In this document: one piece after another, positions 1 through 9,922 of the stretch
Layout of the letters: each line of letters starts with the position of its first letter
How positions within the stretch are numbered: the stretch's first letter is position 1
Translations under genes and position numbers: made by a program
Notes under the pieces: model-generated
The model's database searches: none
What the model was told of the DNA's origin: nothing
The model's input: only the letters and a program-made list of their open reading frames with translations
Assembly (NCBI GenBank): GCA_009995225.1
Contig: JAACPW010000008.1
Span: forward strand, 62,001 to 126,000
DNA: 64,000 bases
Reading direction: 5' to 3'
Source of the DNA: Sphingomonadales bacterium
GTDB lineage: Bacteria; Pseudomonadota; Alphaproteobacteria; Sphingomonadales; Sphingomonadaceae

Positions 1-1
1 A

Positions 2-331
2 GGGCTTGCCAGTGGCCCTGCGATCATGGCGCGCTGGGGCGCTTCGCTGTCCGAACTTCCGGCAGACCATCCCGGTCACGTGATGATCGCCGATTACATC
101 GCGCAGGCCTGCCATATGCTGTTTGCCAGTGTGGCCGTGGGGAAGATCGTCATCGGCGGCGGGGTAGCGAACACGCCGGGGCTGATCGAGACGGTCGCCC
201 GGCGCTGCCGCAGCCTTGATGCAGGCTATCTGCCGGGCGGCGCCCGCCATGCCGTGATCCGTCCGCGCCTTGGCGGCGATGCCGGGATCAGGGGCGCGAT
301 GATGCTGGCTCAGGTCGCAGCAAGGGCTTGA
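2..331 (+). CDS. ROK family sugar kinase (fructokinase-like), C-terminal part
   Basis: The gene enters from outside the window; only the last ~109 codons are visible, in a frame open to the left edge. The visible part begins with GLASGPAI, the conserved segment of ROK fructokinases/glucokinases, and continues with the GGGVANTPGLIE block, equivalent to the GGGV sugar-kinase turn, and a C-terminal LGGDAGIRGAMMLA segment typical of the family end. The expected role is ATP-dependent phosphorylation of a hexose, probably fructose, in the cytoplasm, feeding the Entner-Doudoroff genes that follow on the opposite strand. Substrate specificity cannot be fixed from this fragment. Confidence 0.8.
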   Translation, partial: GLASGPAIMARWGASLSELPADHPGHVMIADYIAQACHMLFASVAVGKIVIGGGVANTPGLIETVARRCRSLDAGYLPGGARHAVIRPRLGGDAGIRGAMMLAQVAARA

Positions 332-552
332 ACAAGCCCCGGCGCTGAGAGCCGGGTTCACGAAGGCGCCCAGCAGTCTTGTCAGTTCGGCCGGGGCGGG
401 CCCCGTCACCGCCGTGTTGGAGACACATGAGACACAGTCCAGAAACCAAAAACCTGCCGCTCCGTTCGTCTTGTCCTGACGGAGCATAGGCGGGTTGCGA
501 CGGTTCATCGGGCAAGCCTGTCAGCTTCCCGCGCAGTAGGAAAGCGTGTGCG
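332..552. other. Intergenic region, no gene seen
   Basis: A 221-bp gap between two convergent genes (ROK kinase on plus, eda on minus). I see no RNA gene and no hairpin with a T-run that would make a convincing terminator. Confidence 0.5.
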
Positions 553-1161
553 TTACCGCAGGGCGAAGGCCTCACGCGCCAGCGCCTCGATCATCGCCTT
601 ATCCGGCGCGCCCTTCGGCGAAACCCAGCTTCCGCCAACACACAGCACCGGATCAAAGGCGAGCCATTCGGCCGCATTGTCGATCGTGATGCCGCCGGTA
701 GGGCAGAACCGGCACTGGCCAAATGGCCCCGCCAACGCCTTCAGCGCCGGAAGCCCGCCCGCCGCCATCGCGGGGAAGAACTTGAAACGATCGAGGCCCA
801 GATCCAGCCCGCGCATGATATCGCCCGCATTGGCAATGCCGGGAAGGAAGGGCACACCGCTTGCAATCGCCGCTTTGCCCAGCGTCTCGGTAAGGCCGGG
901 GGAGACAATGAATTCGCTCCCCGCAGCCAGGGCCGCGTCGAGCTGATGCGGGTTGGTGACAGTGCCCGCGCCGACGATGGCGCCTTCCACCTGCTTCATC
1001 GCCGTAATGGCTTCGAGCGCCGCAGGGGTGCGCAAGGTGACTTCGAGCACGCGCAATCCGCCCGCCACCAGCGCCTCGGCCAGCGGCACGGCATGGGCGA
1101 TATCGTCAATCACGATAACCGGGATAACCGGCGCGGTGCGCATGATGGTGTCGATCGTCAT
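553..1161 (-). CDS. eda: KDPG/KHG aldolase (2-dehydro-3-deoxy-phosphogluconate aldolase)
   Basis: Cytoplasmic class I aldolase that splits 2-keto-3-deoxy-6-phosphogluconate into pyruvate and glyceraldehyde-3-phosphate, the last step of the Entner-Doudoroff pathway. At 202 residues it has normal family length. Visible signatures are LEVTLRT with the catalytic Glu, GAGTV, the Schiff-base lysine in FKFFPA, and the phosphate-binding CPTGGI segment. It starts 3 nt downstream of the edd stop, so it is the last gene of a zwf-edd-eda unit. Confidence 0.95.
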   Translation of the reverse strand: MTIDTIMRTAPVIPVIVIDDIAHAVPLAEALVAGGLRVLEVTLRTPAALEAITAMKQVEGAIVGAGTVTNPHQLDAALAAGSEFIVSPGLTETLGKAAIASGVPFLPGIANAGDIMRGLDLGLDRFKFFPAMAAGGLPALKALAGPFGQCRFCPTGGITIDNAAEWLAFDPVLCVGGSWVSPKGAPDKAMIEALAREAFALR

Positions 1162-1164
1162 CGC

Positions 1165-2979
1165 TTAGATTCCTCCGGTCGCTAACATCGCGCTGGCGCC
1201 CTGTTCGGCTCCGTCGGCAAAACGGCGCATCATGCCGAACAATTCGCGGCCCGTGCCCATGTCGGGGTGCGGATCGGTAGCGGGTTCGCGGCCTGCAAGA
1301 TCAGCCGTGGTTGAAAGCGTGCCGGTGACGGCGCAGACCCGCACAATGTCGCCATCGCGCAGCCGGGCGAGCGGGCCGCCGCCCAAAGCTTCGGGGGTGC
1401 AGTGGATTGCCGCAGGCACCTTGCCGCTCGCGCCCGACATCCGCCCGTCTGTCACCAGCGCAACCTTGAACCCGCGATCCTGAATCACACCCAGAGCCGG
1501 GGTCAGCTTGTGCAATTCGGGCATTCCGTTGGCGCGTGGGCCCTGGAACCGGACGACCACCACCACATCGCGGTCCAACTCTCCCGCCGCAAAGGCGGCG
1601 TTGACCGCGTGCTGATCCTGGAACACGCGGGCGGGCGCCTCGATGGTCCAGCGGTGTTCCTCGACCGCCGAGGTCTTGATGCAGGCGCGGCCCAGATTGC
1701 CCTGAAGCAGCCGCATCCCGCCATCGGGGCGGAACGGCGCGGCAACGGGGCGCAGCATCGTGTCATCGCCCGCCGGGCCGACATCGCGCCAGACCAGGTC
1801 TTCGCCATCAAGGCCGGGTTCGCGCGCGTAATCGCTGAAATCGCCGCCCCCAACGGTCAGGATATCACCATGCGCAAGGCCTGCTTCCAGCAGTTCGCCG
1901 ATCACGAACCCCATGCCGCCTGCCGCGTGGAACTGGTTCACATCGCCCGAACCATTGGGATAGACCTGCGCAATCAGCGGCACCGCGCCGGACAATTCGC
2001 TGAGGTCGTCCCAATCGAAGATCACGCCCGCCGCGCGCGCCATGGCGGGCAGGTGGATCGCATGATTGGTCGATCCGCCGGTCGCCAGCAGGCCGACGGC
2101 GGCGTTGATGATCGCCTTTTCATCGACGCACAGCCCCAGCGGGCGGTAATCCTCACCCTTGCGCCCCAGTGCGGCGACGCGGTGCACCGCCTCGCGGTCC
2201 AATGCCTGACGCAGCTTCGTGCCGGGCTGGATGAAGGCGCTGCCCGGAATGTGCAGGCCCATCATCTCCATCATCATCTGATTGGAATTGGCCGTACCGA
2301 AGAAGGTGCAGGTGCCGGGTGAATGGTAGCTGGCCATTTCGCTGGCGAGCAGCTCGGCGCGGTCCGCCTTGCCTTCGGCATAAAGCTGGCGGACGCGCTG
2401 CTTTTCCTTGTTCGGGATGCCGGTGGGCATCGGGCCGGAGGGCACGAAGATAGCGGGCAGGTGACCAAAGCGCAGTGCGCCCATCAACAGCCCCGGCACG
2501 ATCTTGTCGCAGATGCCCAGCATCAGCGCGCCGTCATACATCGCGTGGCTAAGCGCGACGGCGGTGCTGAGTGCGATCACGTCGCGGCTGAACAGCGACA
2601 GTTCCATGCCCACTTCGCCCTGCGTCACCCCGTCGCACATCGCAGGGGTGCCGCCGGCAACCTGCGCGGTGGCACCGATTTCGCGGGCGTAGATCTTAAG
2701 CCGATCGGGGTAGCGGCCGTACGGCTGGTGGGCCGACAGCATATCATTGTAGCTGGTGACGATACCGATGTTGGCCCCGCGTGCCGATACCAGCGCGGGC
2801 TTGTCTTCCTCCATCCCGGCATAGGCATGGGCGAGGTTGGAACAGGATACGGCGCTGCGTTCGCCCATGTTGTCGCCTTCGCGCACGATCAGGTCGAGAT
2901 AGGCGGCACGGCTGGCGCGCGAGTTTTCGATGACGCGCTGTGTGACCTTGTGAAGGGCGTCGTGAAGAGGCTTATTCAT
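1165..2979 (-). CDS. edd: Phosphogluconate dehydratase
   Basis: IlvD/Edd-family [4Fe-4S] dehydratase (604 residues, full length) converting 6-phosphogluconate to KDPG. The three cluster-associated cysteines lie in [17 protein letters not shown] and [13 protein letters not shown], all characteristic of Edd. The start codon lies 8 nt inside the end of zwf, implying translational coupling, and eda follows immediately. Confidence 0.96.
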   Translation of the reverse strand: MNKPLHDALHKVTQRVIENSRASRAAYLDLIVREGDNMGERSAVSCSNLAHAYAGMEEDKPALVSARGANIGIVTSYNDMLSAHQPYGRYPDRLKIYAREIGATAQVAGGTPAMCDGVTQGEVGMELSLFSRDVIALSTAVALSHAMYDGALMLGICDKIVPGLLMGALRFGHLPAIFVPSGPMPTGIPNKEKQRVRQLYAEGKADRAELLASEMASYHSPGTCTFFGTANSNQMMMEMMGLHIPGSAFIQPGTKLRQALDREAVHRVAALGRKGEDYRPLGLCVDEKAIINAAVGLLATGGSTNHAIHLPAMARAAGVIFDWDDLSELSGAVPLIAQVYPNGSGDVNQFHAAGGMGFVIGELLEAGLAHGDILTVGGGDFSDYAREPGLDGEDLVWRDVGPAGDDTMLRPVAAPFRPDGGMRLLQGNLGRACIKTSAVEEHRWTIEAPARVFQDQHAVNAAFAAGELDRDVVVVVRFQGPRANGMPELHKLTPALGVIQDRGFKVALVTDGRMSGASGKVPAAIHCTPEALGGGPLARLRDGDIVRVCAVTGTLSTTADLAGREPATDPHPDMGTGRELFGMMRRFADGAEQGASAMLATGGI

Positions 2980-4411
2980 GCCACGTTACTCCGTCGCGTT
3001 CGGCCAGCGCGATGGCCGCGCTCGGGCCCCAGCTGCCGGCGGTGTAGGTTTTGGGCGTGATGTCATCCGCCTTCCAGCCAGCGCGGATCGCATCGACCCA
3101 TTCCCACTGCGCTTCCACCTCGTCGCGCCGAACAAACAACGTCTGGTCGCCCTCCACCAGATCGAGCAGCAGGCGTTCATAGGCGATCCGCCGCACCGCG
3201 CCGCTGAAGGCATCGGGCATGGCGATATTGAGCGGGACCGAGCGCAGGCGGATGCCTTCGCGGTCGAGACCCGGCACCTTGGCCATCAGCGACAGGGTGA
3301 TGTTTTCTTCGGGCTGGATGCCGATCACCAGCCGGTTGGGCTGCATCGTCGCGCCCTTGCCTTCGAAGATCGAGTGCGGGACGCAAGCGAACTGGATCAC
3401 GATTTCGGTGACACGCTTGGGCATCCGCTTGCCGGTGCGCAGGTAGAAAGGCACGCCCTTCCAGCGCCAGTTATCGACATGGGCCTTGATCGCGACGAAG
3501 GTTTCGGTGTCGGAATCCTTGCCCAGCTCCTCATCGTAACCCGGCACGGCGTTGCCCTGGATCGCGCCTGCCCGGTACTGGCCGGTGACAGTCTGCGCCG
3601 GTTCGACCGGGCGCAGGGCGCGCAGCACCTTGACCTTCTCGTCACGCACGGCGGTCGCATCGAAATGCGCGGGCGGCTCCATCGCCACCAGTGCGAGCAG
3701 TTGCAGCATGTGGTTCTGCACCATGTCGCGGATCGCGCCGGCATCGTCGTAAAAGGCAACGCGCCCCTCAAGCCCGACGGTTTCGGCCACGGTGATCTGC
3801 ACGTGGTCGATGTGCGCCGCATTCCACAGCGGTTCGAACATGATGTTGGCAAAACGCAAGGCGAGCAGGTTCTGCACCGTCTCCTTGCCGAGATAATGAT
3901 CGATGCGGAAGATACGGTCTTCGGGAAAGGCGGCGGCTACCGCGTCATTGATCTCGCAGCTGGAGGCCAGATCGGTCCCGAGCGGCTTTTCGAGGCACAT
4001 CCGCACCGTTTCGCCCGTCAGGCCTGCCGATTGCAGCCCCTTGATGGTGGGGCCGAACAGGCTGGGTGCGGTCGAAAGGAAGATGGCGAGGCCGCGCTGC
4101 GGCGTGCCGACCTTGGCCGCCAGATCGTCATACCCTTCGAGCGTGGTCGCATCGAGCGGTTGGTAGCTGAGGCGGTTCAGGAACTCCGCCATGCGCCCGC
4201 GCCGGTCGGCCGGAAGATACTTCTCCAGCGCCGCCCGCGCAAAATTGCGGTACTCGCCGTCGGTCATCTGGCTGCGTGCGGTGCCAACGATCTTGAGATC
4301 GGGGGCGAGCAGCCCGTCAGCGTCGAGCGCGAAGAGGCTGGGCAGCAGCATCCGTTGCGCAAGATCGCCGGTGGCTCCGAACAGTAGCAGGCGGTCAGCG
4401 GTGAAGCTCAT
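2972..4411 (-). CDS. zwf: Glucose-6-phosphate 1-dehydrogenase
   Basis: Oxidises glucose-6-phosphate to 6-phosphogluconolactone with NAD(P)+, entering the Entner-Doudoroff pathway. The GATGDLAQR nucleotide-binding turn and the RIDHYLGKE substrate-binding block are both present, and the length of 479 residues is typical. The ATG at 4411 is preferred because GATGDLA sits ~10 residues after it, as in homologues, and a purine-rich AAGAAGGGG lies upstream; the frame could be extended by 23 codons without domain support. No separate 6-phosphogluconolactonase gene is seen nearby. The leader carries a 14-bp motif shared with glk. Confidence 0.96.
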   Translation of the reverse strand: MSFTADRLLLFGATGDLAQRMLLPSLFALDADGLLAPDLKIVGTARSQMTDGEYRNFARAALEKYLPADRRGRMAEFLNRLSYQPLDATTLEGYDDLAAKVGTPQRGLAIFLSTAPSLFGPTIKGLQSAGLTGETVRMCLEKPLGTDLASSCEINDAVAAAFPEDRIFRIDHYLGKETVQNLLALRFANIMFEPLWNAAHIDHVQITVAETVGLEGRVAFYDDAGAIRDMVQNHMLQLLALVAMEPPAHFDATAVRDEKVKVLRALRPVEPAQTVTGQYRAGAIQGNAVPGYDEELGKDSDTETFVAIKAHVDNWRWKGVPFYLRTGKRMPKRVTEIVIQFACVPHSIFEGKGATMQPNRLVIGIQPEENITLSLMAKVPGLDREGIRLRSVPLNIAMPDAFSGAVRRIAYERLLLDLVEGDQTLFVRRDEVEAQWEWVDAIRAGWKADDITPKTYTAGSWGPSAAIALAERDGVTWHE

Positions 4412-4475
4412 GCAAGGTGGCCCCTTCTTGGCGTGCGCCTTACCTAGTCGCGCAGGCCTCCGCGTGCCACCCCGG

Positions 4476-4489
4476 CGCATACTTATTCA
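4476..4489 (-). promoter_or_regulatory. Motif shared by the zwf and glk leaders (zwf copy)
   Basis: The minus-strand sequence TGAATAAGTATGCG lies 65 nt upstream of the zwf start codon and is identical over 14 nt to a site 70 nt upstream of the glk start (10984-10997). Its AT-rich character in GC-rich DNA and its matched position before two glycolytic genes suggest a regulator or promoter element. The bound factor is unknown. Confidence 0.45.
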
Positions 4490-4504
4490 AGGGTGACGCC
4501 CTGA

Positions 4505-5920
4505 TCAGACGGGCCGCCGTGCATAGAACCCGAAGGCTGCGATGATGGCATAGCAGGCGATCGGCAGGATCATCGCGGTGCCAAGGCTGCCGCTGGCGTC
4601 GGCCAGCATCCCGGTCAGCAACGGGATCACCGCGCCGCCGAAGATCGCGATGTTGATGATCCCCGAACCGTCCGCCGCCTTGGCCCCCAGCCGCTCGCAG
4701 GCGAGGCTGAAGATCGTCGGGAACATGATCGAATTCATCAGGCCCACGGCGAGCAAGCTGTAACCCGCCGTCGTGCCGGTGGAGTTGGTGGAGAACAATA
4801 CCAGCGTGATCGCGCCAGCCGCAACGCCTGCCAGCACCAGTCCGGGACTGGCGAACCGCAGCACCGCCGAGCCGATGATCCGCCCGACCAAGGCTCCGCC
4901 CCAATACAGGAAGATAAGATCGCCCGCGCCGCGCTCGGTCAGTCCCATGACGCTGTCCTGCATCAGATAGCCGACGATGAGCGACCCGATCGCGACCTCG
5001 GCGCCCACGTAAAGGAAGATGCAAGCCGCGCCGAAGGAAAACCGCGTGCGGGCCAGCAACGGATTGCCCCACAGCCAGATGGCAGGCCCTGCGATCAGCA
5101 AGGCGATGCCGGGAAGTTCGATCCCCTGAATGACCAGCCAGCCGCCAAGGATGATCGGAACCACGCCGATGGCATAGCGCGCAGGCGTGGTGAGAGCCGC
5201 GTCCCGCGCTGCGCCGGCATCATGGGGCAACTTGTTGCGATACAGCCAGACCACCGCTGCAATCACCGCCAGCGCCACGGCCAGCCCGATATAGGTCGAA
5301 ACGATCGCGGCGCTTTCCGCGGTGCGATAGGCGTCCAGTTCGGCGCCGCTCAATTCCGCGGCCGAAACCCCGGCCAAACCGCCGAGGATCAGGCCGGAGC
5401 CGATGCGGGGAAAAACCGTGGTGCCGAGGCTGTTGAACGCCTGCGCGAAGGTAAGCCGGCTATGAACGGTTTTTTGCGGGCCGAGCAGACTGATGAGCGG
5501 ATTGGTGACCACCTGCACCACCACAACCCCGCTGGCGAGGATGAACAAAGCGCCCAGAAACAGGCCATAGGTCGCAGTCTGGCTGGCGGGAATGAAGAGC
5601 AGGCACCCGGCCATCATCGTCAACAGGCCGACCACCGCGCCGCGCATATAGCCGATCCGCTTGACCAGTTCCGCGCCGGGAATGCCGATCAGCAGATAGG
5701 CGGTGAAAAAGCAGAATTGCACCAGCATCGCTTCAGTGTAGCTGAGCGTGAACAGCTCCTGCAGCTTGGGCAGGATCACATCATTGAGGCTGGTGATGCC
5801 GCCGAAGATGAAGAACAGCGCGAAGACGAAATAGTTGAGGCCCGGCGCAACGACCTGCGGCGTGTCGTTCAGTTCGTCGCCCACAGGCGCTGCCGCGCCC
5901 ACACCCGGTGCCATGGCCAT
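4505..5920 (-). CDS. Sugar MFS transporter (FucP/GluP/NagP-like)
   Basis: Inner-membrane major facilitator with about 12 hydrophobic segments (471 residues from the chosen start). The N-terminal core (FFIFGGITSLNDVILPKLQ, then LVQFCFFTAYLLIGIPGAELVKRIGYMRG) is that of the fucose/glucose-galactose/N-acetylglucosamine permease group, suggesting proton- or sodium-coupled hexose uptake. The ATG at 5920 is chosen because GGGAG lies ~9 nt upstream; a second ATG lies 6 nt further in. It is 94 bp upstream of zwf on the same strand and divergent from a LacI-type regulator, so it likely feeds the downstream Entner-Doudoroff enzymes. The exact sugar is not decidable. Confidence 0.88.
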   Translation of the reverse strand: MAMAPGVGAAAPVGDELNDTPQVVAPGLNYFVFALFFIFGGITSLNDVILPKLQELFTLSYTEAMLVQFCFFTAYLLIGIPGAELVKRIGYMRGAVVGLLTMMAGCLLFIPASQTATYGLFLGALFILASGVVVVQVVTNPLISLLGPQKTVHSRLTFAQAFNSLGTTVFPRIGSGLILGGLAGVSAAELSGAELDAYRTAESAAIVSTYIGLAVALAVIAAVVWLYRNKLPHDAGAARDAALTTPARYAIGVVPIILGGWLVIQGIELPGIALLIAGPAIWLWGNPLLARTRFSFGAACIFLYVGAEVAIGSLIVGYLMQDSVMGLTERGAGDLIFLYWGGALVGRIIGSAVLRFASPGLVLAGVAAGAITLVLFSTNSTGTTAGYSLLAVGLMNSIMFPTIFSLACERLGAKAADGSGIINIAIFGGAVIPLLTGMLADASGSLGTAMILPIACYAIIAAFGFYARRPV

Positions 5921-5952
5921 CGTCGCTCTCTCCCAAAGCTGCGCATTTTTTC

Positions 5953-5966
5953 TGCTAACGTTCACA
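5953..5966. promoter_or_regulatory. LacI-family operator candidate
   Basis: TGCTAACGTTCACA matches the common LacI/GalR-family operator pattern TGnnAnCGnTnnCA at every fixed position, with a central CpG. It lies in the divergent gap between the sugar transporter (ATG 33 nt away, minus strand) and the LacI-type regulator gene (ATG 110 nt away, plus strand). It also overlaps a weak minus-strand promoter-like pair (TTGCAA at 5987-5992, 17-nt spacer, GATTGT at 5964-5969). Repression of the transporter and autoregulation are inferred. Confidence 0.6.
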
Positions 5967-6075
5967 ATCCGCGCACTCTTTGCGATTTGCAAGACCTGCG
6001 CGCACAAATCCAGTGCGAATAGCAATGCAGCGGCGGCTTGCGCGGGGCTACCCACAGGCCCTAGAGAATGTCGCC

Positions 6076-7098
6076 ATGAACGGGGGATCACGCAGACGGC
6101 CGACATCATTCGATGTGGCAGAGCGGGCGGGTGTGAGCCAGCCGACCGTCAGCCGCGCGCTGTCAGGATCGCCCGCGATTGCCGAGGCGACCCGGCGCAA
6201 GGTGGTCGAGGCTGCCGAAGCGCTGGGCTATTTCGTCGATGAACGCGCCGCCCGTCTGCGGCGCGGATCGACGGGCACGCTCGCGGTGGTCGTCATCTGC
6301 CGTGAAGGCGACAACGCCTCGAGCATCAATCCCTTTGCCTATGCGCTGCTGGGCAGCGTGTGCGTTGCCGCGTCGGAACGCGGGTTCGAAACGCTGGTCA
6401 GCTTTCAGGCCCGCCCCGGCGACTTCTTCGGACACTATCAGGAACAGGGCCGCGCCGATGGGCTGGTGGTGATCGGCACCACCACCAATGCGGGCGCGTG
6501 GGAGCATTTCCGCAAACTTGAAGACGAAGGACGCCGGGTCGCCTATTGGGGATCGCCCTTCGACGAGCTTGACTGGGTGCGTTCGGACAACCGCGCTGCC
6601 GGGCGGCTCGCGGTCGAACATCTGCTGGCCGCCGGATACCGCCGCCCGTGCTTTCTCGGTGCGCTGGGTACGCCGCAGGTGCAGTTTACCGAACGTTATG
6701 AAGGCTATGCCGAGGCGATGCGGGATGCGGGCCTGGAGCCGTGCCTTGCGCCGACGGTCAACGCCGCCAGTCGCGAGGAAGAGGGTCGCCGCGCGGCGCG
6801 GCGCCTGATCGAGCGCGGCGACGATATCGATGCGGTCTTCGCGGCGTGCGATGCGATGGCGCTTGGCGCGATCGAGGCCTTTGCTGCGGCCGATATCGCC
6901 GTGCCCGGTGATATGGGCGTGATGGGGTTCGATGATCTCGTCGCAGGCCGCTTCAGCCGCCCGCCGCTCACCACCATCGCTCCCGATCCGGCCGAGGCGG
7001 GGGCCGCGCTGGTCGAGGCGGTGCTGGATGAAGGCGAAGCTGCGCGGCGGCGGGTGCCGGTCAAACTGATCGCGCGGGGCAGCACGTTGCGTTGCTGA
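6076..7098 (+). CDS. LacI-family transcriptional regulator
   Basis: A 340-residue repressor with an N-terminal LacI helix-turn-helix (TSFDVAERAGVSQPTVSRAL, then a hinge near ARLRRGSTGTLAVV) and a periplasmic-binding-protein-like effector domain ending in GVMGFDDLVAGRFSRPPLTTI, the conserved LacI-family stretch. The ATG at 6076 places the HTH ~12 residues from the N terminus, as is normal; in-frame ATGs further upstream would add a tail without family support. It is divergent from the sugar MFS gene with a LacI-type operator between them, so it most likely controls sugar uptake and perhaps zwf-edd-eda. The inducer is unknown. Confidence 0.92.
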   Translation: MNGGSRRRPTSFDVAERAGVSQPTVSRALSGSPAIAEATRRKVVEAAEALGYFVDERAARLRRGSTGTLAVVVICREGDNASSINPFAYALLGSVCVAASERGFETLVSFQARPGDFFGHYQEQGRADGLVVIGTTTNAGAWEHFRKLEDEGRRVAYWGSPFDELDWVRSDNRAAGRLAVEHLLAAGYRRPCFLGALGTPQVQFTERYEGYAEAMRDAGLEPCLAPTVNAASREEEGRRAARRLIERGDDIDAVFAACDAMALGAIEAFAAADIAVPGDMGVMGFDDLVAGRFSRPPLTTIAPDPAEAGAALVEAVLDEGEAARRRVPVKLIARGSTLRC

Positions 7099-7156
7099 TT
7101 GGGAATCGCGCTGGCGCGCGATGCAGACCTCCCGCCCCGCCGAAGGTGGCCGAAAA

Positions 7157-9922
7157 CTACCCGTGCGCGCCGAATTCGTTGGCGATGGCGGTTGCAATCC
7201 GCAGGCTGAGATCATGCGACCGTGCAATCGGCGTCATGAAGTCACGCTCTATCGCGCCATAGCCTTCTTCGCCGCCATCCGGATAATCGCTCGGCTCGTC
7301 CAGCGGGAAGTCTCGCGGGCCGGGAACGCGCACCGGAAAGGCCCGGCGCAACTGGGCGAGGGCATCCTCGATGCGCAGGGTCATCACCATCTCGATCACA
7401 TCGCCGCGGCTGATATCATTGGCGCGGCTGAAGGCGGGCACGGCGACCGCTTTCAGGAACATGTGCTGAAACAGCGTCAGCCGCAGGGCCTGCAACACCC
7501 CGATGCGGCGCCGCACGTTCTCGCGCCCCGGAGCACTGGCCCCGTCAGGTGCATCGCCGGGGAGCAGATCGGTCAGCCGGTGCAGTTTGAGCGCGTCGAT
7601 CCTGAGGCGCGAGGCCAGGCGGCGGAACACCCCGGTCCGGTCATCGCCCACCAGATATTCGGCCAGTGCCGCGCAGGAACCGGCCAGATGATCCTCGGTC
7701 CCGCGATAGGTGCGGCTGGCCCAATAGGCCGAATTGAACAATTCGCCGTAAGCGGCCACCGTCTTGATGCTGGCGAGCGCATTGGCGGTGCGCAGCAGCC
7801 GCAGGATCTGCGTGCCGCGCGGGCTATCGGTGAGCAGCGCGGCGATTTCCTCGGCATTGCCATCCGCTGCGCTGCCGATTCCGGCGATGACGTTGACGGG
7901 ATAGCCGAGCTGCTGGAGGATCGCATTGTGCGGGATCGCACGGATCTGGCGCAGGCTCATCTCGCGGTCGGCGTTGATATCGCTCTGGCGGCGCGACACG
8001 CGGCTGCCCGTTGGGTTCAGCAGGCCCAGCCCGAAGGCGGTGACGGCGCGGGCATAGGTGCGGCTGGCCAGATGATCGCCTTGATGCTCCTTGATCGCGC
8101 GGTAGAAATCCAGACTGACATCGGTGCGATGATAGAACGGATCGGCGGGTGCGCCGAGGTCGGTCTCGGCCGGGCGCAGTTCGGCGATGCGGGTAAGGGT
8201 GGCCAGCGCCAGTTCTGGCGTGGCGAAGAACAGATAGCCATCGCCGCCCTGAAAGCTGACTTCGGGCTCCAGCCGAATGCCCGCCCGCGCAAACCGCCGC
8301 CGCGCCCAGGGGGAAAGCGGCCACTCCAGCCGGTCGCGGAAAGAGGCGGGGTGCGCGCCGCGGCCCATGCTTTCGCCGTGGGTGTTGAAGATCAGCGCCG
8401 CGATATCGGACAGTCCGTTGGCAGCCATGGCTTCGGCCAGACGGCCTTGCAGCCGTTCGATCGCAAGGCTGGCCGCGATCTGGCCGACAAACCGGCCTGC
8501 GTCGGAAAAGCCGGTCTGAATGGCAACGCGGCCCCGCGCACGGGCGTAGGCGCGATAGGCCGGCTCTGCCAGCAGCGCATCGAGGAACCGCCCGCCATGC
8601 TCCAGCGCGGTTTCGGTCTCGAACAGGGGGGAGACATCGACTTTGCCTTCCACGCCGAACAATCGGGCAAAATAGAGCGCGGCCAACACCGTGGCGGGCT
8701 GTTCGCATTCGGCCACCAGCATCCGGATCGGCGCGTCGGCATCGATATGCTTGAGGATCTGCGCCATCGCGATGAACTGTCGGATCGCGGTCGAGCTTTC
8801 GGTGGCCAGCGCGGCAAAATTGGTGCGCAGCGGGGTTGCCTCATCCACCATCCGCCGCAGCGTGGCGATGGCGCCCTTGCTGGCAAGATCGATCGTTTCG
8901 CCTTCGCCCAGCCGGCGCCGCACCGCGTTGTGGAGTTGCTTGGCGTTCACCCGGAAGTGGATCCAGCCCATGCCCAGCCCATCGGCCCGCATCGCTGCGG
9001 CAAGCGTGAGAAGGCGCACCGCGCGTTCCGGCGGGGCGTTGTCGGCTTCCGCTTCAAGGGCCGCGATCAGGGGCGCAAGCGACAGCAGGTTGTCGGCGCT
9101 GTGCGTGGTCAGACGGTTGGCGGCCGAAGCCAGCGCATCGGCGCTGGAAAGGTCGGCGGCGAAATCGTCGGCGCGGGCCTTGGCGAAGGCCGCCGCAGGG
9201 CGCAGGGTGCCCAGCAGCGGATGGGCGGCATCAATCGCTTCGAGGCTGGCGGTGTAGCGCGCCAGCCGCTCGGCCTTCTCGGTCAGGCGGAAGCCGATCG
9301 AGGTGTGCCAGCCGATATCGGTGCGGCCATCCATGTCATAGCCGACCCAGCTGGCGAAGCGGAAGGGCAGGGGGCGCAGGGTGCGCCAGTCCTGCGGCCA
9401 GCGGGCCTGCGCCTCGGCCAGCAGGCGGGCCACGATTCCATCGCGGGCATCCTGCGCGCCGGCCATCGCTGCCATCGCGGCGCGATGTTCGTGCACAAGT
9501 GTGACCGGGCTGCGTTCCGAAGGCACCATGCCGATGGGCGCGCCTTCGCCGGACGCTGCCGCCGCCACGGCCTCGCCTTGTTCGGGTGTCAGCAGGAAGG
9601 TGGGGTGCGCGGTGAAGACGGCGTGAAGCTGCGGGCTTTCCCAGCGGGCGCGGAAGGCGGCAAAATCGTCCTCATCCCCTGCGAAAGGCGCGAGGATCGG
9701 CGGCGGGGCGAGCAGATGGCGCAGCTTGCCCGCGCGCGCCTGCAAACCGTCACGCTCCAGTTCATCCACTAGCGTCGTCAGGTCGTCGAGCGTCAATTCG
9801 CCCCCTTCCAGCGCCCGTGACAGGTCGAGGGAAAGCTGGAAGACCGGATTGAACAGCGGGGTTTCGCGCGTCCGTTCATGCAATTCGCCCAGCCGCGTTT
9901 CGAGAGCTTCGACTGTTTTCAT
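7157..9922 (-). CDS. ppc: Phosphoenolpyruvate carboxylase family protein (divergent)
   Basis: A 921-residue PEP-carboxylase-family protein, the usual length for the enzyme that carboxylates PEP to oxaloacetate. Family landmarks are VFTAHPT with His106, TGFSDAGRF (normally GYSDSAKD), a HGESMGRGAHP loop at about 515-525, and IRAIPHNAILQQLG. Several positions deviate from the classical enzyme: the Glu after TAHPT is Phe, the glycine-rich HGRGGxxGRGG loop reads HGESMGRGA (first Arg lost), and the RAIPWxFxWTQ motif is altered. It may be a diverged PEPC subfamily or have another activity. Its ATG overlaps the glk stop (ATGA), so it is coupled to glk. Confidence 0.75.
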   Translation of the reverse strand: MKTVEALETRLGELHERTRETPLFNPVFQLSLDLSRALEGGELTLDDLTTLVDELERDGLQARAGKLRHLLAPPPILAPFAGDEDDFAAFRARWESPQLHAVFTAHPTFLLTPEQGEAVAAAASGEGAPIGMVPSERSPVTLVHEHRAAMAAMAGAQDARDGIVARLLAEAQARWPQDWRTLRPLPFRFASWVGYDMDGRTDIGWHTSIGFRLTEKAERLARYTASLEAIDAAHPLLGTLRPAAAFAKARADDFAADLSSADALASAANRLTTHSADNLLSLAPLIAALEAEADNAPPERAVRLLTLAAAMRADGLGMGWIHFRVNAKQLHNAVRRRLGEGETIDLASKGAIATLRRMVDEATPLRTNFAALATESSTAIRQFIAMAQILKHIDADAPIRMLVAECEQPATVLAALYFARLFGVEGKVDVSPLFETETALEHGGRFLDALLAEPAYRAYARARGRVAIQTGFSDAGRFVGQIAASLAIERLQGRLAEAMAANGLSDIAALIFNTHGESMGRGAHPASFRDRLEWPLSPWARRRFARAGIRLEPEVSFQGGDGYLFFATPELALATLTRIAELRPAETDLGAPADPFYHRTDVSLDFYRAIKEHQGDHLASRTYARAVTAFGLGLLNPTGSRVSRRQSDINADREMSLRQIRAIPHNAILQQLGYPVNVIAGIGSAADGNAEEIAALLTDSPRGTQILRLLRTANALASIKTVAAYGELFNSAYWASRTYRGTEDHLAGSCAALAEYLVGDDRTGVFRRLASRLRIDALKLHRLTDLLPGDAPDGASAPGRENVRRRIGVLQALRLTLFQHMFLKAVAVPAFSRANDISRGDVIEMVMTLRIEDALAQLRRAFPVRVPGPRDFPLDEPSDYPDGGEEGYGAIERDFMTPIARSHDLSLRIATAIANEFGAHG

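Noticed and set aside
7121..9772. An 883-codon frame antisense to the PEP-carboxylase-family gene
   Set aside because: The translation is Gln/His/Arg-rich low-complexity sequence typical of shadows; the minus-strand gene has clear family motifs.
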